A stretch of DNA of 64,000 bases from Neomesorhizobium albiziae (GCF_900114255.1 NZ_FOSL01000003.1:255501-319500), one strand, 5' to 3'; positions 8,774 to 19,825 are shown, numbered from the stretch's first letter. Translations and numbers: made by a program. The notes: generated by a model not told the origin, from the letters alone.

Positions 8774-9952
8774 TTGTCGCCAGCGATCAAGGAAATCGAA
8801 CAGCCGCTCGGATTGGCGAAAAAGCCGAAATCGGGGCAGGACGGCCGTTCAAGGGTGAGCGGCCGCTCATTCGCCACGGCTTGCGTTGCAATCGTGCTGG
8901 CTGCCACGTCGAGCGCCATCGCCTTTCGCGAGCGGCCATTCCGCGCTCCGGCCGTCGTCGCCGTATCGACACCGCAGACCACGCAGCCGGTGAATGCAGA
9001 TTTGACGAAGATCGCGCCGCCGGCCGATGCATCGGCTTCCTCGAGCAGCCAGCCTGGCCCCTCGATCATCCGCGTCAATCCCGATGAGCAAAATACCGGC
9101 AGCGGCGTTGTTATCGTCCGTGATCCGTCCGCGATCGGCCAGAACCTGCGCATCGCGCATTTGCCGGATCAGGCATTGATCGAACAATCCGAAACCGGCC
9201 CGCTGCCAATTCGCGCGGCCGATGGACGGCGCCCGTTCGATGTCTATCAGCGCTCCTGGTCGGGGGCGCGTGGCGCGCGCGTGGCGATCGTCATTGGCGG
9301 TCTCGCCGTCTCGCAGTCGGGTACCGACGACGCGATCAGGAAACTCCCACCGGAAGTGACACTTGCCTTCGCATCGCAGGGCAACAGCATCGGCCGCTGG
9401 ATGCAGGCGGCACGCCGCGAGGGCCACGAGATCATGATGCAGGTGCCGCTTGAGCCGTTCGACTACCCAAACGTCAACCCGGGCCGCAACACGCTGACCG
9501 TCGAGGCCGGCCCGCAGGAGAACGTGCGGAACCTTTTGTGGACGCTGTCGCGTACGACCAACTACACCGGCGTCATGAATTACATGGGCGCGCGCTTCTC
9601 CGCCGATGCCGCAGCGATGGCTCCGGTGATGGCGGAACTCGGCAAACGCGGGCTGATGTATCTCGACGATGGCTCGCTGGCACGCAGTACCGCATCGGCA
9701 GAGGCGCTCAAGAGTGGCGTGCCGTTCGCCGAGGGCGACGCGGCGATCGACGCGGTGCGCGAGCGCGGCGAGATCCTGAAGAAACTTGACGAGCTGGAGC
9801 GCACCGCCCGCGCCAAGGGTTTCGCTATCGGCACCGGCTCGGCCTTCGATGTGACGGTCGACGCCGTTTCCTCTTGGGTGAACGAAGCGAAGAAGCGCGG
9901 CATCGAGATCGTGCCGGTATCGGCGGTTGCCAGCGACCCCGAGCGCGGGTAA
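8774..9952 (+). CDS. Divergent polysaccharide deacetylase family protein
   Basis: The 392-residue protein has one membrane or export segment near residues 34-52 ([19 protein letters not shown]), a low-complexity linker, and a divergent polysaccharide deacetylase domain (~155-385). Recognisable parts are [32 protein letters not shown] and NYMGARF. This family (DUF610-like) is conserved beside ctpA/envC in Proteobacteria and is presumed to act on an envelope glycan; its substrate is unknown. The most upstream reading uses a TTG start at 8774 behind AGGGGAAA. rppH starts nine bases after its stop. Confidence 0.85.
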   Translation: MSPAIKEIEQPLGLAKKPKSGQDGRSRVSGRSFATACVAIVLAATSSAIAFRERPFRAPAVVAVSTPQTTQPVNADLTKIAPPADASASSSSQPGPSIIRVNPDEQNTGSGVVIVRDPSAIGQNLRIAHLPDQALIEQSETGPLPIRAADGRRPFDVYQRSWSGARGARVAIVIGGLAVSQSGTDDAIRKLPPEVTLAFASQGNSIGRWMQAARREGHEIMMQVPLEPFDYPNVNPGRNTLTVEAGPQENVRNLLWTLSRTTNYTGVMNYMGARFSADAAAMAPVMAELGKRGLMYLDDGSLARSTASAEALKSGVPFAEGDAAIDAVRERGEILKKLDELERTARAKGFAIGTGSAFDVTVDAVSSWVNEAKKRGIEIVPVSAVASDPERG

Positions 9953-9960
9953 CCGAAGGC

Positions 9961-10482
9961 ATGGCCAAGAGCAAGCACGTCGATCCCGAAACCCTGCCCT
10001 ACCGCCCATGCGTCGGCGTCATGGTGCTCAATCGACAGGGCCTGGTCTGGGCCGGACATCGCATCGTCGTCTCAAAAGGCGAGATGGAGGGCGCCGAGCA
10101 GCTCTGGCAGATGCCGCAAGGCGGCATCGACAAGGGCGAAGACCCGCTGCCGGCGGCGAAGCGCGAACTCTATGAGGAGACCGGCATGCGCTCGGTCTCC
10201 CTGCTGGCCGAAGCGCCGGACTGGATCAATTACGAGCTGCCGCCGCATCTCGTCGGCGTCGCGCTGAAAGGAAAATACCGCGGCCAGACGCAGAAATGGT
10301 TCGCCTTCCGCTTCGAGGGCAACGAGGACGAGATCGCGATCAACCCGCCGCCCGGCGGTCACGAGGCCGAGTTCGACCGCTGGGCCTGGAAGCCCATGGC
10401 CGAGTTGCCGAGGCTTATCGTGCCGTTCAAGCGCGGGGTCTATGACCAGGTGGTGGCGACGTTCAGGCATCTCGCCGGCTGA
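9961..10482 (+). CDS. rppH: RNA 5'-pyrophosphohydrolase
   Basis: This Nudix hydrolase removes pyrophosphate from 5'-triphosphate mRNA ends and so starts decay by RNase E. The 173-residue protein has the complete Nudix box at ~54-76 ([20 protein letters not shown], then TGM) and the RppH-type [12 protein letters not shown] start and QKWFAFRF segment. ATG at 9961 gives normal length. It follows the polysaccharide deacetylase gene by a few bases and is probably co-transcribed with it. Confidence 0.95.
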   Translation: MAKSKHVDPETLPYRPCVGVMVLNRQGLVWAGHRIVVSKGEMEGAEQLWQMPQGGIDKGEDPLPAAKRELYEETGMRSVSLLAEAPDWINYELPPHLVGVALKGKYRGQTQKWFAFRFEGNEDEIAINPPPGGHEAEFDRWAWKPMAELPRLIVPFKRGVYDQVVATFRHLAG

Positions 10483-10688
10483 CCGGGCGAACCGTTGTTG
10501 CGCGGAGGCGTGGCAGCGACCTCCTGATGCCTTGACATCGCCCGTTTGCTCGGCCACCTGATTGGGCCTGATCCCCTTGGAGCGCCGCGCGTGCTTTTGG
10601 ATACGCAAAGGACGCTCCAGGACTTTGAATCTATGCTTCGAGCTTTCCGATTTTCGGGCCGATGCAATAGCAGAGAAGGCGCCCGGCG

Positions 10689-11939
10689 ATGACCGGATAT
10701 TACTCCTCCCCCTTCGACCGGCGTCATTCGGTCGGCGTCGATGTTGGCGGCGTGATGGTGGGTGGCGGCCACCCGGTGGTCGTGCAATCGATGACCAACA
10801 CCGACACCGCCGATGTCGACCAGACGGTGGCGCAGGTAGCAGCACTCGCCAAGGCGGGTTCCGAGATCGTGCGCATCACGGTCGACCGCGATGAAAGCGC
10901 TGCCGCTGTCGCTGGCATCCGCGAACGGCTCGACCGGCTTGGCATCAACGTGCCGCTGGTCGGCGACTTCCATTACATCGGCCATCGGCTGCTTGCCGAT
11001 CATCCGGAATGCGCCGAGGCGCTGGCGAAATACCGCATCAATCCCGGCAATGTCGGCTTCAAGGAAAAGAAGGACAAGCAGTTCGGCGCAATCGTCGAAA
11101 TGGCGATCCGTTACAACAAGCCGGTGCGCATCGGCGTCAACTGGGGCTCGCTCGACCAGGAACTGCTGACCCGGCTGATGGACGAGAACCAGAAGAACGG
11201 CTCGCCGCTGACTGCCAACCAGGTGATGCGCGAGGCGATCGTGCAATCGGCGCTGCTGTCGGCCCATGCAGCGGAAGAGATCGGCCTGGCGCGCGACAAG
11301 ATCATCCTATCGGCCAAGGTAAGCCAGGTGCAGGACCTGATCGCGGTTTACGCGGAACTCGCCAAACGCTCCGACCATGCCCTGCATCTCGGGCTGACAG
11401 AAGCCGGCATGGGCTCGAAAGGCATCGTGGCATCGTCCGCGGCGATGGGCATCCTCCTGCAGCAGGGGATTGGCGACACGATCCGCGTTTCGCTGACGCC
11501 GGAACCGAACGGCGACCGTACCCGCGAAGTGCAGGTGGCGCAGGAACTGTTGCAGACGATGGGTTTCCGGCAGTTCATTCCGATCGTGGCTGCATGCCCG
11601 GGTTGCGGACGCACCACGTCGACCGTCTTCCAGGAACTTGCCCAGAACATCCAGAGCGACATCCGCAAGAACATGCCGATCTGGCGCGAGCAATATCCCG
11701 GCGTCGAGGAATTGAAGGTCGCGGTGATGGGCTGCATCGTCAATGGCCCCGGCGAATCGAAGCATGCCGATATCGGCATTTCGCTGCCCGGAACCGGCGA
11801 GACGCCGACGGCACCCGTCTTCATCGACGGCAAGAAGGCAGCGACGCTGCGCGGCCCGGACATCGCCGAAGAATTCCAGAAGATGGTCGCCACCTATATC
11901 GAGACGCGCTACGGCCGGGGCAAACAGGCAGCGGAGTAG
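10689..11939 (+). CDS. ispG: 4-hydroxy-3-methylbut-2-en-1-yl diphosphate synthase
   Basis: This [4Fe-4S] enzyme of the MEP pathway converts MEcPP to HMBPP, supplying isoprenoids. The 416-residue protein shows the N-terminal TIM-barrel motifs ([28 protein letters not shown]) and the three cluster cysteines in ACPGCGRT and [11 protein letters not shown] polyprenyl synthase using the pathway's products lies about 3.5 kb away. The transglycosylase gene starts five bases after its stop. Confidence 0.97.
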   Translation: MTGYYSSPFDRRHSVGVDVGGVMVGGGHPVVVQSMTNTDTADVDQTVAQVAALAKAGSEIVRITVDRDESAAAVAGIRERLDRLGINVPLVGDFHYIGHRLLADHPECAEALAKYRINPGNVGFKEKKDKQFGAIVEMAIRYNKPVRIGVNWGSLDQELLTRLMDENQKNGSPLTANQVMREAIVQSALLSAHAAEEIGLARDKIILSAKVSQVQDLIAVYAELAKRSDHALHLGLTEAGMGSKGIVASSAAMGILLQQGIGDTIRVSLTPEPNGDRTREVQVAQELLQTMGFRQFIPIVAACPGCGRTTSTVFQELAQNIQSDIRKNMPIWREQYPGVEELKVAVMGCIVNGPGESKHADIGISLPGTGETPTAPVFIDGKKAATLRGPDIAEEFQKMVATYIETRYGRGKQAAE

Positions 11940-11943
11940 TGTC

Positions 11944-12801
11944 TTGCGCGCCGCCGCGAGCCTCGCCATTGCGCTCGTTGTCGGTCTGGGATGGTGCGGC
12001 GATTCGTATGCCGATCCACCGGGCAAAGGCGAAAGGCCGGTCACCATCGGCCGCATCTGCCATCTGATCGAGACACAAGCGGACCTCCATCAGCTGCCGC
12101 GCGATTTCTTCGCCCGGCTGATCTGGAAGGAAAGCCGCTTCGACCCCAATGCCGAAAGCCCGGTGGGCGCCGAGGGCATCGCGCAATTCATGCCGGGAAC
12201 CGCCAGGATACGCGGCCTTGCCAACTCGTTCGACGTGGAGCAGGCGCTGCCCGCCTCGGCCAAATATCTCGGCGAGTTGAAACGCGGATTTGGTAATCTG
12301 GGTCTGGCGGCAGCCGCTTATAATGCGGGTGAGAACCGGGTGGCGCGCTGGCTGTCGTCTGGCGGGTTCCTGCCGCTGGAGACTGAGGACTATGTGCTCG
12401 ACATCATGGGCGAGCCCGCCGACAATTTCTCCACCGCCGGCTACCAGGGCACCATTCACCCGCTCGACTCGAAACTCGACTTCCGCAAGGCCTGCCGCAA
12501 CCTGCCTGTCATCATGTCGGCGACCATCCCCATGGCTAGCATCAACGTCAAGCCCTGGGGCATCCAGGTGGCTGGCAATTTCCGCCGCGCTGCCGCGGTC
12601 CGGCAGTGGCAACGGACGCAAGGCAGATTCCCCGCGCTCCTGTCGAGCTACGAGCCGGTGGTAAGCAGGGTGCGCACGCCGCGCGGCCGGCGCGGCGTCT
12701 ACGCGGTGCGGATCGGCGCCGATTCGCGCAAGGAGGCGGATGACATCTGCCGGAAGCTGCGCGGCGCAGGTGGCGCCTGCATCGTGCTTCGCAACCGATA
12801 G
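11944..12801 (+). CDS. Lytic transglycosylase, SLT domain
   Basis: This is an exported murein lytic transglycosylase. The 285-residue protein has a signal peptide (~1-26, ASLAIALVVGLGWCGDSYA) and an SLT domain at ~30-150. The catalytic Glu lies in IWKESRFDP, followed by AEGIAQFMPGTA and the AAYNAGENRV motif. The C-terminal part (~225-285) resembles a small SPOR-like repeat domain (GVYAVRIGADSRKEADDI) that could bind denuded glycan. No ATG is available. The TTG at 11944 is chosen because a GGAG site overlaps the end of ispG at proper distance. Confidence 0.85.
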   Translation: MRAAASLAIALVVGLGWCGDSYADPPGKGERPVTIGRICHLIETQADLHQLPRDFFARLIWKESRFDPNAESPVGAEGIAQFMPGTARIRGLANSFDVEQALPASAKYLGELKRGFGNLGLAAAAYNAGENRVARWLSSGGFLPLETEDYVLDIMGEPADNFSTAGYQGTIHPLDSKLDFRKACRNLPVIMSATIPMASINVKPWGIQVAGNFRRAAAVRQWQRTQGRFPALLSSYEPVVSRVRTPRGRRGVYAVRIGADSRKEADDICRKLRGAGGACIVLRNR

Positions 12802-12835
12802 ATTCTGCAGCCAGGAGAAATCACCTGGTTGCAAC

Positions 12836-12871
12836 AGATAGAGCGGTGCTCAGGCGGAATACACTCTATCT
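12836..12871. terminator. Possible bidirectional terminator
   Basis: An eight-base inverted repeat (AGATAGAG / CTCTATCT, 20-base loop) followed by ATTTGTTT lies between two convergent genes, the transglycosylase and the histidine kinase. The stem is AT-rich, so the call is tentative. Confidence 0.35.
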
Positions 12872-12904
12872 ATTTGTTTACGCATCGGATTTTTCCGACG
12901 CCCG

Positions 12905-15250
12905 CTATGCGCTTCTGGCGAGCTCCCTCTCCGGCAGCGATGTTTCGCTGAGCCAGCTGCCGATCTTGGCGCTCAGGCGATCCGGCGAGATCGGCTTCGA
13001 CAGATAGTCGTCCATGCCTGCATCGATACACTTCTCGCGATCGCCCTTCAGGGCATGCGCGGTGACGCCGATGATCGGCGTGTGGCCTCCGGTGGCGCGC
13101 TCGGCGGCGCGGATTGCCCGGGTCGCCTCGTAGCCATTCATCTCCGGCATCGAAACGTCCATCAGGATCAGTCGGGGCTTCAGCGAACGGTGCATCTCAA
13201 CCGCGGTGCGCCCGTTGGCGGCGATCCGATAGGACAGGTCGAGCCCGTTGAGTATCTGACCGAACACAAGCTGGTTCACCTCGTTGTCCTCGGCGATCAG
13301 GATGTCGAGCGGCACGTTTGCCGATGCCGCCGGCGGCTCGCGCTCGATGGTCGCCGCGATCTGGACAAGACGCCGTGCGTCCGGTTGCGGCGCCGCTTCG
13401 AATTGCGGCGCGCGCGTGAATTCCGACCGCAAGGCGGCCGAGCGCGCCTTCTGGATCACCGCGATGACGGTGCCGAGAAGCACCGCGGAGCGGGCCGGCT
13501 TGGTGAGATGCGCAGCGATGCCGTATTCGATCACCATACGGCCGAAATCGATCTGATCGACCGATGTGAGCAGGATGACCGGAATGTGGGTGGTGCGCTG
13601 GTCCGAACATATCGCCTTGGCGACGTCGGCGCCGTTCATGCCGGGCATCTGGTAGTCGAGAATGACACAATCGACGGAGGCGCCGAGCTGGGCGGCGCGG
13701 TCGAGGAACGCCAGGCCGACTGCGCCGCTTTCGGCAGCCGCGCAGTCGAAACCCCAGCTTTTCAGCTGCTCGAGCAGAATCTCGCGGTTGACCGGGTTGT
13801 CGTCGATGACAAGCACGCGCGCGCCGGTGACATCGACCGGCACCGGAGCAGTCGGTGCGGCGGAAGAATGCACCGGCAGCGGCACGGTGAACCAGAAGAC
13901 GGAGCCGCGCCCGAGTTCGGACTCGACGCCGATGTTGCCGCCCATCATGTCGATCAGGCGGGCGCCGATGGCGAGACCGAGCCCCGTGCCTTCGTGGCGG
14001 CGCGTCGAACTGCCGTCGACCTGCGCGAACTTCTCGAACACGCTCTGCAATTTCTCGGCCGGGATGCCGATGCCCGTATCTTCGACGCGGACGTGAAGGT
14101 GGGCGACACCGTCTCTGACCTCGCCGGCGACGTCGATCAGTACGTGGCCGCGTTCGGTGAATTTCACCGCATTGCCAAGCAGATTGGTGACAATCTGCCG
14201 AAAGCGGCCGACATCCCCGACAAGATAGCCCGGCAGGCGGGGGTCGACGCGCACAATCAGTTCGAGGTTTTTCTCGGCGACGCGCGCCGAAACCAGGGTG
14301 GCGACATCCTCCACTGCCTCGGCCAGCCGAAATGGCGCTGGATCGAGCGTCAGCTGCCCGGCATTGATCTTCGAGAAATCGAGAATGTCGTTGATGATGG
14401 TCAAAAGCGCATTGCCCGACTTCACGATGACATCGGTGAACGTCTTCTGGCGGGCATTGAGGTCGGTCTTGGCGAGAAGTTCGGCCATGCCGAGCACGCC
14501 ATTCATTGGCGTGCGGATCTCGTGGCTCATATTGGCAAGGAACTCGGACTTGGCGCGATCCGCTGCCTCGGCCTGCTTGAGCGACGTCTCGGCAGCATCA
14601 AAGGCGCGGCGGATGGCCTTTTCCATTGGGCGGAATATCCACAGGGCAACCAGCCCCAGCACAACGATCATCAGGACGCTGGCGCCGGTCAGAATGCGGT
14701 CGCCGGTGAATTCGGCCGCACGCCTCTCATTCTCAAGCGCTGTACGTGCCCGCACCAGCAGAGGCTGCGCGAAAAGATCGTTCTGGTTGCGGATCTCGCG
14801 GTTGCTCCATTCGTCGATCTTCTGAGCCTTGGCGAGAACACCCAGGTTGCGGATCATATCGCGCGCCGACCAGAACAGGTCGCCGTTGATTGAAGCGGAC
14901 CTGATCTCGTCGGAATTGGCGGAACCGAGACGAGGCAGGACATCGGCATAGGCGCGCGACAGCGCTTCCACCTGCGCGGTCAACCGGTCGGCGTGCCCGC
15001 GTGCGGCTGAGGTCAGTTCGTCACGCGTGTCCTCGCGCCAGGCGGTCGCCGTCTGATCCGCGAAGTTGGCTGCGTTCCGCAGGTCACGGATCAACGCGAT
15101 CGTATCGGCCGCGGTCGTATCGAGCTGCCGGCGGAAAGCGTTGATGTTGTTCATGGCGAACATGATGGCCGTTGCGGCAACGGCTATCGCGAGCAATCCG
15201 GACAGGTAGCGAACCCGGATCGACCGGACAAAGGATGTATATTGCGGCAC
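12905..15250 (-). CDS. Hybrid sensor histidine kinase with two receivers
   Basis: This is an inner-membrane signalling kinase of 781 residues. It has TM1 at ~16-34, a periplasmic helical sensor region ~35-185, TM2 at ~188-206, HisKA with H243 in [12 protein letters not shown], and an ATPase domain with [17 protein letters not shown] and GTGLGLAIG. Receiver 1 (~478-600) has Asp532 in LDYQMPG, and receiver 2 (~648-770) has Asp698 in [10 protein letters not shown]. There is no HAMP motif and no Hpt domain, so a separate phosphotransfer protein is probably needed. It uses a GTG start behind GGGGG. No partner regulator is adjacent, so the stimulus and output are unknown. Confidence 0.9.
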   Translation of the reverse strand: MPQYTSFVRSIRVRYLSGLLAIAVAATAIMFAMNNINAFRRQLDTTAADTIALIRDLRNAANFADQTATAWREDTRDELTSAARGHADRLTAQVEALSRAYADVLPRLGSANSDEIRSASINGDLFWSARDMIRNLGVLAKAQKIDEWSNREIRNQNDLFAQPLLVRARTALENERRAAEFTGDRILTGASVLMIVVLGLVALWIFRPMEKAIRRAFDAAETSLKQAEAADRAKSEFLANMSHEIRTPMNGVLGMAELLAKTDLNARQKTFTDVIVKSGNALLTIINDILDFSKINAGQLTLDPAPFRLAEAVEDVATLVSARVAEKNLELIVRVDPRLPGYLVGDVGRFRQIVTNLLGNAVKFTERGHVLIDVAGEVRDGVAHLHVRVEDTGIGIPAEKLQSVFEKFAQVDGSSTRRHEGTGLGLAIGARLIDMMGGNIGVESELGRGSVFWFTVPLPVHSSAAPTAPVPVDVTGARVLVIDDNPVNREILLEQLKSWGFDCAAAESGAVGLAFLDRAAQLGASVDCVILDYQMPGMNGADVAKAICSDQRTTHIPVILLTSVDQIDFGRMVIEYGIAAHLTKPARSAVLLGTVIAVIQKARSAALRSEFTRAPQFEAAPQPDARRLVQIAATIEREPPAASANVPLDILIAEDNEVNQLVFGQILNGLDLSYRIAANGRTAVEMHRSLKPRLILMDVSMPEMNGYEATRAIRAAERATGGHTPIIGVTAHALKGDREKCIDAGMDDYLSKPISPDRLSAKIGSWLSETSLPERELARSA

Positions 15251-15455
15251 GCGAACCCCCGAACACCCAGAACCATGCCTTTCGGCAAAGCTCTTGCCAG
15301 CGCTTTAGCGAGCGGGATTACGCCTGATTTACATTAAGAAACGGTGTGCGGTGCGGCAGCAGCACGCAAGGCGGCAACCCAGGCGCGAAACGGGCTGGCA
15401 AAATTCCCTACGCACGTCTCGTGAAAAGGATTCACGCAACTTCGGCAGACGTACG

Positions 15456-16373
15456 TCAGTTGCGGCGCTCGGCGATGAACAGGGCAGCCGCTTTCAGCAA
15501 TTCCGCGCGCTCCCCGAACGGCTCGAGCAGCGATTGCGCCTGTTCGACAAGGCCGACCAGTTGCTGGCGCGCCCAGTTGCCGCCATGCAGCGCGGCGAGC
15601 GTCGCCTTGCCGGCTGCAGCATCCTTGCCGGTCGCTTTGCCCATGGTCTCGGCGTCCGACGTGAGATCGAGCAGGTCGTCGGCCAGCTGGAACGCGAGGC
15701 CGATGGCCGAGCCGAATTCGGCAAGTCGTTCGCGTTCCGGGGGCGCCGCGTCAGCGATGATCGCGCCCGCTTCGCACGCGAAGCGTATCAACGCGCCGGT
15801 CTTCATCGCCTGCAGCGTGATGATGCCGGCCTCGCCTGGCTTCTTTCTTTCGGCCTCGAGGTCGAGCGCCTGGCCGCCTGCCATGCCTCCCAGGCCTGCC
15901 GCGCGTGCAAGGCCCAGCACCAGCGCGGCTCTCGTCGATGCCGAAAGTGCGGTCACCGGATCGGCGATGACGTCGAAGGCGAAGGTAAGCAGGCTGTCGC
16001 CGGCGAGGATCGCAGTCGCCTCGTCGAATGCCCGGTGTACGGTCGGCTCGCCGCGCCGCAGGTCGTCATTGTCCATCGACGGCAGGTCGTCGTGGATGAG
16101 CGAGTAGCAATGGACGCACTCGAGTGCGGCCGCCACACGCAAGGCGGCCTCTCCATCGGCGCCGAAAAGTGCTGCCGTTTCCATCACGAGAAAAGGCCGA
16201 AGCCGCTTGCCGCCGTTCAGCACCCCGTGTCGCATGGCGGCCATCAAGCGCTCGGGCCTGGCTATTTCGCCCGGCAGGATCCGGTCGCCAAGCAGGTCGC
16301 GCAGCGACGCCTCGACAGCAAGCGCGCGCCTTGCAAGGGCCGTTTCGAAGGGCAGATCAACGGTTTTGTCCAT
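15456..16373 (-). CDS. ispA: Polyprenyl (farnesyl/geranylgeranyl) diphosphate synthase
   Basis: This trans-isoprenyl diphosphate synthase condenses IPP with allylic diphosphates. The 305-residue protein contains the first Asp-rich motif in DDLPSMDNDDLRRG and the second in QLADDLLDLTSD, with KRLRPFLVMET near the N-terminus. Motif spacing fits the short-chain IspA class; the exact product length is not certain from sequence. ATG at 16373 is preferred over an in-frame GTG at 16382, though neither has a clear ribosome site. It is divergent from mtgA. Confidence 0.88.
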   Translation of the reverse strand: MDKTVDLPFETALARRALAVEASLRDLLGDRILPGEIARPERLMAAMRHGVLNGGKRLRPFLVMETAALFGADGEAALRVAAALECVHCYSLIHDDLPSMDNDDLRRGEPTVHRAFDEATAILAGDSLLTFAFDVIADPVTALSASTRAALVLGLARAAGLGGMAGGQALDLEAERKKPGEAGIITLQAMKTGALIRFACEAGAIIADAAPPERERLAEFGSAIGLAFQLADDLLDLTSDAETMGKATGKDAAAGKATLAALHGGNWARQQLVGLVEQAQSLLEPFGERAELLKAAALFIAERRN

Positions 16374-16521
16374 GAGCGGCACGGTTTAAGCCAAAAGCAC
16401 TGGCGGTCAAGCGGTCGCCGGCATTGCGCTCGAAGCATCGCCCCGGTATGCGAAAGGGATGAACTCGGGGACATCGGGCTTGACCGGGCCAACAGTTGAT
16501 CCAGAACCGGAAGGGCTGGGC

Positions 16522-17247
16522 ATGCCGGCGAAACGGAAGGGGTCGCCGCGCAGGGCGTGGTTGGGCGTCGGTTTACGCGGCGGGATGGGGCGCGGCTTGC
16601 TGGCGCTCATCGCTCTTGGGATGCTGCCCCTGGTGCTTGCGATCCTTTACCTGCCGCCGTTCGTGCATCCGATCTCGACGCTGATGCTGAAAGACCTGGT
16701 CACGTTCCAGGGCTATGACCGGCAATGGGTTTCGATCGACGACGTCTCGCCGGTGCTGGTCCACTCCGTTATCATGTCGGAGGATGGGCAATTCTGCGGG
16801 CACCGCGGCATCGATTGGGGAGAACTCAATTCGGTGATCGACGACGCGATGGCCGGCGAGGCAACCCGCGGCGCTTCCACGATCACCATGCAGACGGTGA
16901 AAAATCTCTATCTCTGGCAGCGCCCGCTGGGCACGGTGCGCAAGATCGTAGAGTTGCCCCTGGCAGTCTATCTCGACCTGGTGATGTCGAAGCGGCGCAT
17001 CATGGAAATATACCTGAACGTTGCCGAGTGGGGGCCTGGCATCTACGGCGTCGAAGCTGCGGCGCAGTATCATTTCAAACGTCCTGCCAGAGAGCTTTCA
17101 CGCCGGCAGGCAGCATTGCTGGCGGTCAGCCTGCCCAATCCGATCGCACGTGATCCGGCCAAGCCAGGCCCCGGCCTCCGGCGGCTCGCCTCGGTCATCG
17201 AGAGACGGGCGGCGCGTGCCGGCGGCTATGTCGGCTGCGTCGATTGA
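16522..17247 (+). CDS. mtgA: Monofunctional peptidoglycan glycosyltransferase
   Basis: This inner-membrane GT51 enzyme polymerises lipid II into glycan strands. The 241-residue protein has one N-terminal TM (~24-46, [19 protein letters not shown]) and the catalytic Glu motif [14 protein letters not shown]. It also has the [16 protein letters not shown] motif and the [20 protein letters not shown] segment. Length matches MtgA. An in-frame ATG at 16459 exists, but the start at 16522 has GGAAGGG at correct spacing and the other does not. Confidence 0.92.
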   Translation: MPAKRKGSPRRAWLGVGLRGGMGRGLLALIALGMLPLVLAILYLPPFVHPISTLMLKDLVTFQGYDRQWVSIDDVSPVLVHSVIMSEDGQFCGHRGIDWGELNSVIDDAMAGEATRGASTITMQTVKNLYLWQRPLGTVRKIVELPLAVYLDLVMSKRRIMEIYLNVAEWGPGIYGVEAAAQYHFKRPARELSRRQAALLAVSLPNPIARDPAKPGPGLRRLASVIERRAARAGGYVGCVD

Positions 17248-17282
17248 GGCTAGTCCTACTCCCGGAATCCAGGAGGCCTGTC

Positions 17283-18935
17283 ATGGTGATTAAACGTTGG
17301 GCGCTGCGTCTGTGGCAGTCGTTTTCGGCTACGGGCCTGCTCGTCGGCGCCCTCTTCTTCGCCGCGTCGCTGACCCCGACCTTGCTGCCGCGCGCTTACC
17401 CCCTGCAGGGTGCGCTGTCAGGATGTTCGTTCGCCGCCGGCTATGGGGTCGGCGTTTTCGCGCTGTGGTTATGGGACTATCTGGAACTGCCCAAACCCGC
17501 ACGCCGGGCGGCGCGCGCCATCAAGCTGGTTGCAACCGTCATTTGCGCCGCAATCGTCGTCACCTTCCTGTGGCATGCATCGGAATGGCAGAATTCCATT
17601 CGCGCCGTGATGAACCTCGAGCCCGTCGACAGCGCCCACCCGCTCCGCGTCGGCTTGATCGCCCTGCTGGTTTTTGTCCTCCTGATCGCTCTGGCGCGAC
17701 TGTTCGAGTTGAGCTTTCGCTACTCGTCCGGGCCGCTGCGGCGCTACGTTCCCCGGCGCGTCTCCAATGTCATCGGCGTCATTGTGTCGGTCGCGCTGTT
17801 CTGGACAGTGGCCAACGGGGTGCTTTTCAAATCTGCCCTGCACGCCGCAGACACCTCGTTTCGCAAATTTGATGAACTGATCGAGGCCAGCACCGAAAAA
17901 CCAACAGATCCAAACAAGACCGGAAGTACGGCGTCGTTGCTCGATTGGGAGGAGCTTGGAAGGGCCGGGCGCGAATTTATCGCGACGGGGCCATCGAAAG
18001 CCGACCTCAGCGCTTTCCGCATGCAAGACGCAATGGAGCCCATCCGCGTCTATGTCGGATTGCGCAATGCCGAAACGGCCACAGAACGCGCAAAACTTGC
18101 ATTGGAAGAGCTGAAGCGCGTCGGCGCCTTCGACCGCTCCGTGCTTGTGGTCATCATGCCGACAGGCACCGGCTGGATCGATCCCGAAGCAATGGACACG
18201 GTCGAATACCTGCATGGCGGCGACATTGCGAGCGTCGCGATGCAGTATTCCTACCTGACCAGTTGGCTCTCACTGCTGGTCGAACCCGACTATGGCGCTG
18301 AAGCGGCGCGGGCCCTTTTCTCGGAAGTCTATTCCTACTGGACGACACTGCCGAAGGAGACACGGCCCCAGTTCTACCTGCATGGGCTCAGCCTCGGCGC
18401 GCTGAGTTCCCAGCTTTCGACCGAACTCTACGATATCATCGGCGACCCGTTCCAAGGGGCTCTGTGGAGCGGCCCTCCCTTCCAAAGCCAAGACTGGCGG
18501 CGTTTCACCGATGGCCGCAATCCGGGGTCCCCGGCCTGGCTGCCACGCTTCCGTGACGGTTCCTTTGTCCGCTTCACACATCAGGAAAACGCGCTTGATA
18601 TCCCCGGCGCCCGATGGGGACCGATGCGGATCGTCTATCTCCAGTACGCAAGCGACCCGGTTACCTTCTTCGAGCCCGAATCCTTCTACCGAAAGCCGGC
18701 CTGGATGAACGAGCCGCGCGGTCCCGATGTGTCGGGGGAGTTGCGATGGTATCCGGTGGTGACGATGTTGCAGCTAGCGCTCGACATGGCTATGGCGACC
18801 ATCACGCCGATGGGATATGGCCATGTCTACGCGCCGGAGCACTATATCGACGCCTGGATCGAGGTGACCGACGCCAAGGGCTGGAGCGAAGCCGACGTCC
18901 AGCGCCTGAAGGACTTTTTCATCAACCGGCGATAG
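17283..18935 (+). CDS. Alpha/beta-hydrolase membrane protein
   Basis: The 550-residue protein has a multi-TM N-terminal half (about five hydrophobic segments within ~15-190) and a C-terminal alpha/beta-hydrolase domain (~235-545). The likely nucleophile motif is HGLSLGALSS, near residue 370. The layout matches the paired Abhydrolase_9 N- and C-terminal families; no substrate is known. The start at 17283 sits six bases after a perfect AGGAGG. The upstream in-frame TTG overlapping mtgA is rejected. It lies 35 bases after mtgA. Confidence 0.85.
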   Translation: MVIKRWALRLWQSFSATGLLVGALFFAASLTPTLLPRAYPLQGALSGCSFAAGYGVGVFALWLWDYLELPKPARRAARAIKLVATVICAAIVVTFLWHASEWQNSIRAVMNLEPVDSAHPLRVGLIALLVFVLLIALARLFELSFRYSSGPLRRYVPRRVSNVIGVIVSVALFWTVANGVLFKSALHAADTSFRKFDELIEASTEKPTDPNKTGSTASLLDWEELGRAGREFIATGPSKADLSAFRMQDAMEPIRVYVGLRNAETATERAKLALEELKRVGAFDRSVLVVIMPTGTGWIDPEAMDTVEYLHGGDIASVAMQYSYLTSWLSLLVEPDYGAEAARALFSEVYSYWTTLPKETRPQFYLHGLSLGALSSQLSTELYDIIGDPFQGALWSGPPFQSQDWRRFTDGRNPGSPAWLPRFRDGSFVRFTHQENALDIPGARWGPMRIVYLQYASDPVTFFEPESFYRKPAWMNEPRGPDVSGELRWYPVVTMLQLALDMAMATITPMGYGHVYAPEHYIDAWIEVTDAKGWSEADVQRLKDFFINRR

Positions 18936-18977
18936 GCCTTTTTGTCGGCCTGCGGCAAAAAATATCCGCTCCAGTGC

Positions 18978-19006
18978 TGGTCAAAGCAATGTCAGTTGTG
19001 TATAGG
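18978..19006 (+). promoter_or_regulatory. Candidate rpmF promoter
   Basis: TGGTCA (18978-18983) and TATAGG (19001-19006) are separated by 17 bases, a reasonable sigma-70 type pair about 90 bases before rpmF. The -35 match is only partial. Confidence 0.3.
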
Positions 19007-19092
19007 CACGCCGACTTTCAGGATTCCGGCCCGCACATATGGCCCTTTCACGAGGGACCATGGGGCTTTTGACCGATGAGTGAGTAGATCCA

Positions 19093-19272
19093 ATGGCTGT
19101 TCCTAAACGAAAAACTTCGCCGTCCAAGCGCGGCATGCGCCGTTCGGCCGATGCGCTGAAGGCCCCGACCTATGTCGAGGACAAGAATTCCGGCGAGCTT
19201 CGCCGTCCGCACCACGTTGACCTGAAGACCGGCATGTACCGCGGTCGCCAGGTTCTGGAACCGAAGGGCTGA
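19093..19272 (+). CDS. rpmF: 50S ribosomal protein L32
   Basis: This is a small 59-residue ribosomal protein beginning [20 protein letters not shown] and ending GRQVLEPKG. The sequence is typical of alphaproteobacterial L32. It has no CxxC pairs, so it is the zinc-free form. An intrinsic terminator follows, so it appears to be its own transcription unit. Confidence 0.96.
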   Translation: MAVPKRKTSPSKRGMRRSADALKAPTYVEDKNSGELRRPHHVDLKTGMYRGRQVLEPKG

Positions 19273-19299
19273 TTTTCCGGCCTCGTTTCCTATCGAGTT

Positions 19300-19329
19300 G
19301 AAAGAGACCGGCCTCGTGCCGGTCTTTTT
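19300..19329 (+). terminator. Intrinsic terminator after rpmF
   Basis: The stem AGACCGGC / GCCGGTCT with a short CTCGT-type loop is followed by a five-T run, about 30 bases after the rpmF stop. Confidence 0.85.
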
Positions 19330-19417
19330 CGTTTGGCGAATGACTGTCGTTGAAAAACCTTGACGCCGGTCAAACCCACGGGCTTCTAGGAAAAATGAGC
19401 CCAATGGAGACGTCCCA

Positions 19418-19825
19418 ATGCTGGGTGGCATCCCGCTGCTGATCGTGCCCTTCATCCTCTACAATCTTGGCCTTGCCGGATCGTTCGGACAGGCCGCCGG
19501 CAGCGATATCTGGGCAACCAACATTTTCTCGCTGACGATGATGTCCGGCGGCATCTTCTCACTGACAGTCGGCGATCTGCTGATCGTGGTGGCGCTGCTG
19601 CTGTTGTTCGTCGAGATCCTAAAATCGACACGTACCTCGAACGCCTCGATCGTCGACCATTTGCTGTCGACCTTCGTGTTCGTTGCCTTCCTGGTCGAAT
19701 TCCTGCTGGTCACGGCGGCCGCCCATTCGGTGTTTTTCACGCTCATGGTTATAGCGCTGGTCGACGTGCTGGCCGGCTTCTCCGTTTCGCTGCGCTCGGC
19801 CGGCCGCGACCTCAATATGGAGTAG
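19418..19825 (+). CDS. Conserved small membrane protein, unknown function
   Basis: I do not recognise a named family. The 135-residue product has four hydrophobic segments (about 5-25, 48-68, 82-104 and 106-124), short charged loops and the C-terminus SAGRDLNME, so it is an inner-membrane protein. Codon use is like that of neighbouring core genes. It lies alone after the rpmF terminator, with a weak GGAGACGTCCCA site before the ATG. Homologous small membrane proteins beside rpmF in rhizobia are likely. Confidence 0.7.
   Translation: MLGGIPLLIVPFILYNLGLAGSFGQAAGSDIWATNIFSLTMMSGGIFSLTVGDLLIVVALLLLFVEILKSTRTSNASIVDHLLSTFVFVAFLVEFLLVTAAAHSVFFTLMVIALVDVLAGFSVSLRSAGRDLNME

Noticed and set aside
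8867-10009. 380-codon minus-strand frame opposite the polysaccharide deacetylase gene
   Set aside because: Third-position GC bias favours the plus strand, and only the plus product has the expected domain and conserved neighbours.
13055-14893. Long plus-strand frame of 612 codons opposite the histidine kinase
   Set aside because: It is a shadow of the high-GC kinase gene: the minus strand has complete kinase and receiver motifs, and the plus translation is rich in Arg, Gly, His and Asp with no domain.
18938-18962. T-rich and A-rich inverted repeat after the alpha/beta hydrolase gene
   Set aside because: The T-run comes before the stem and the A-run after it, the wrong order for an intrinsic terminator on the plus strand.
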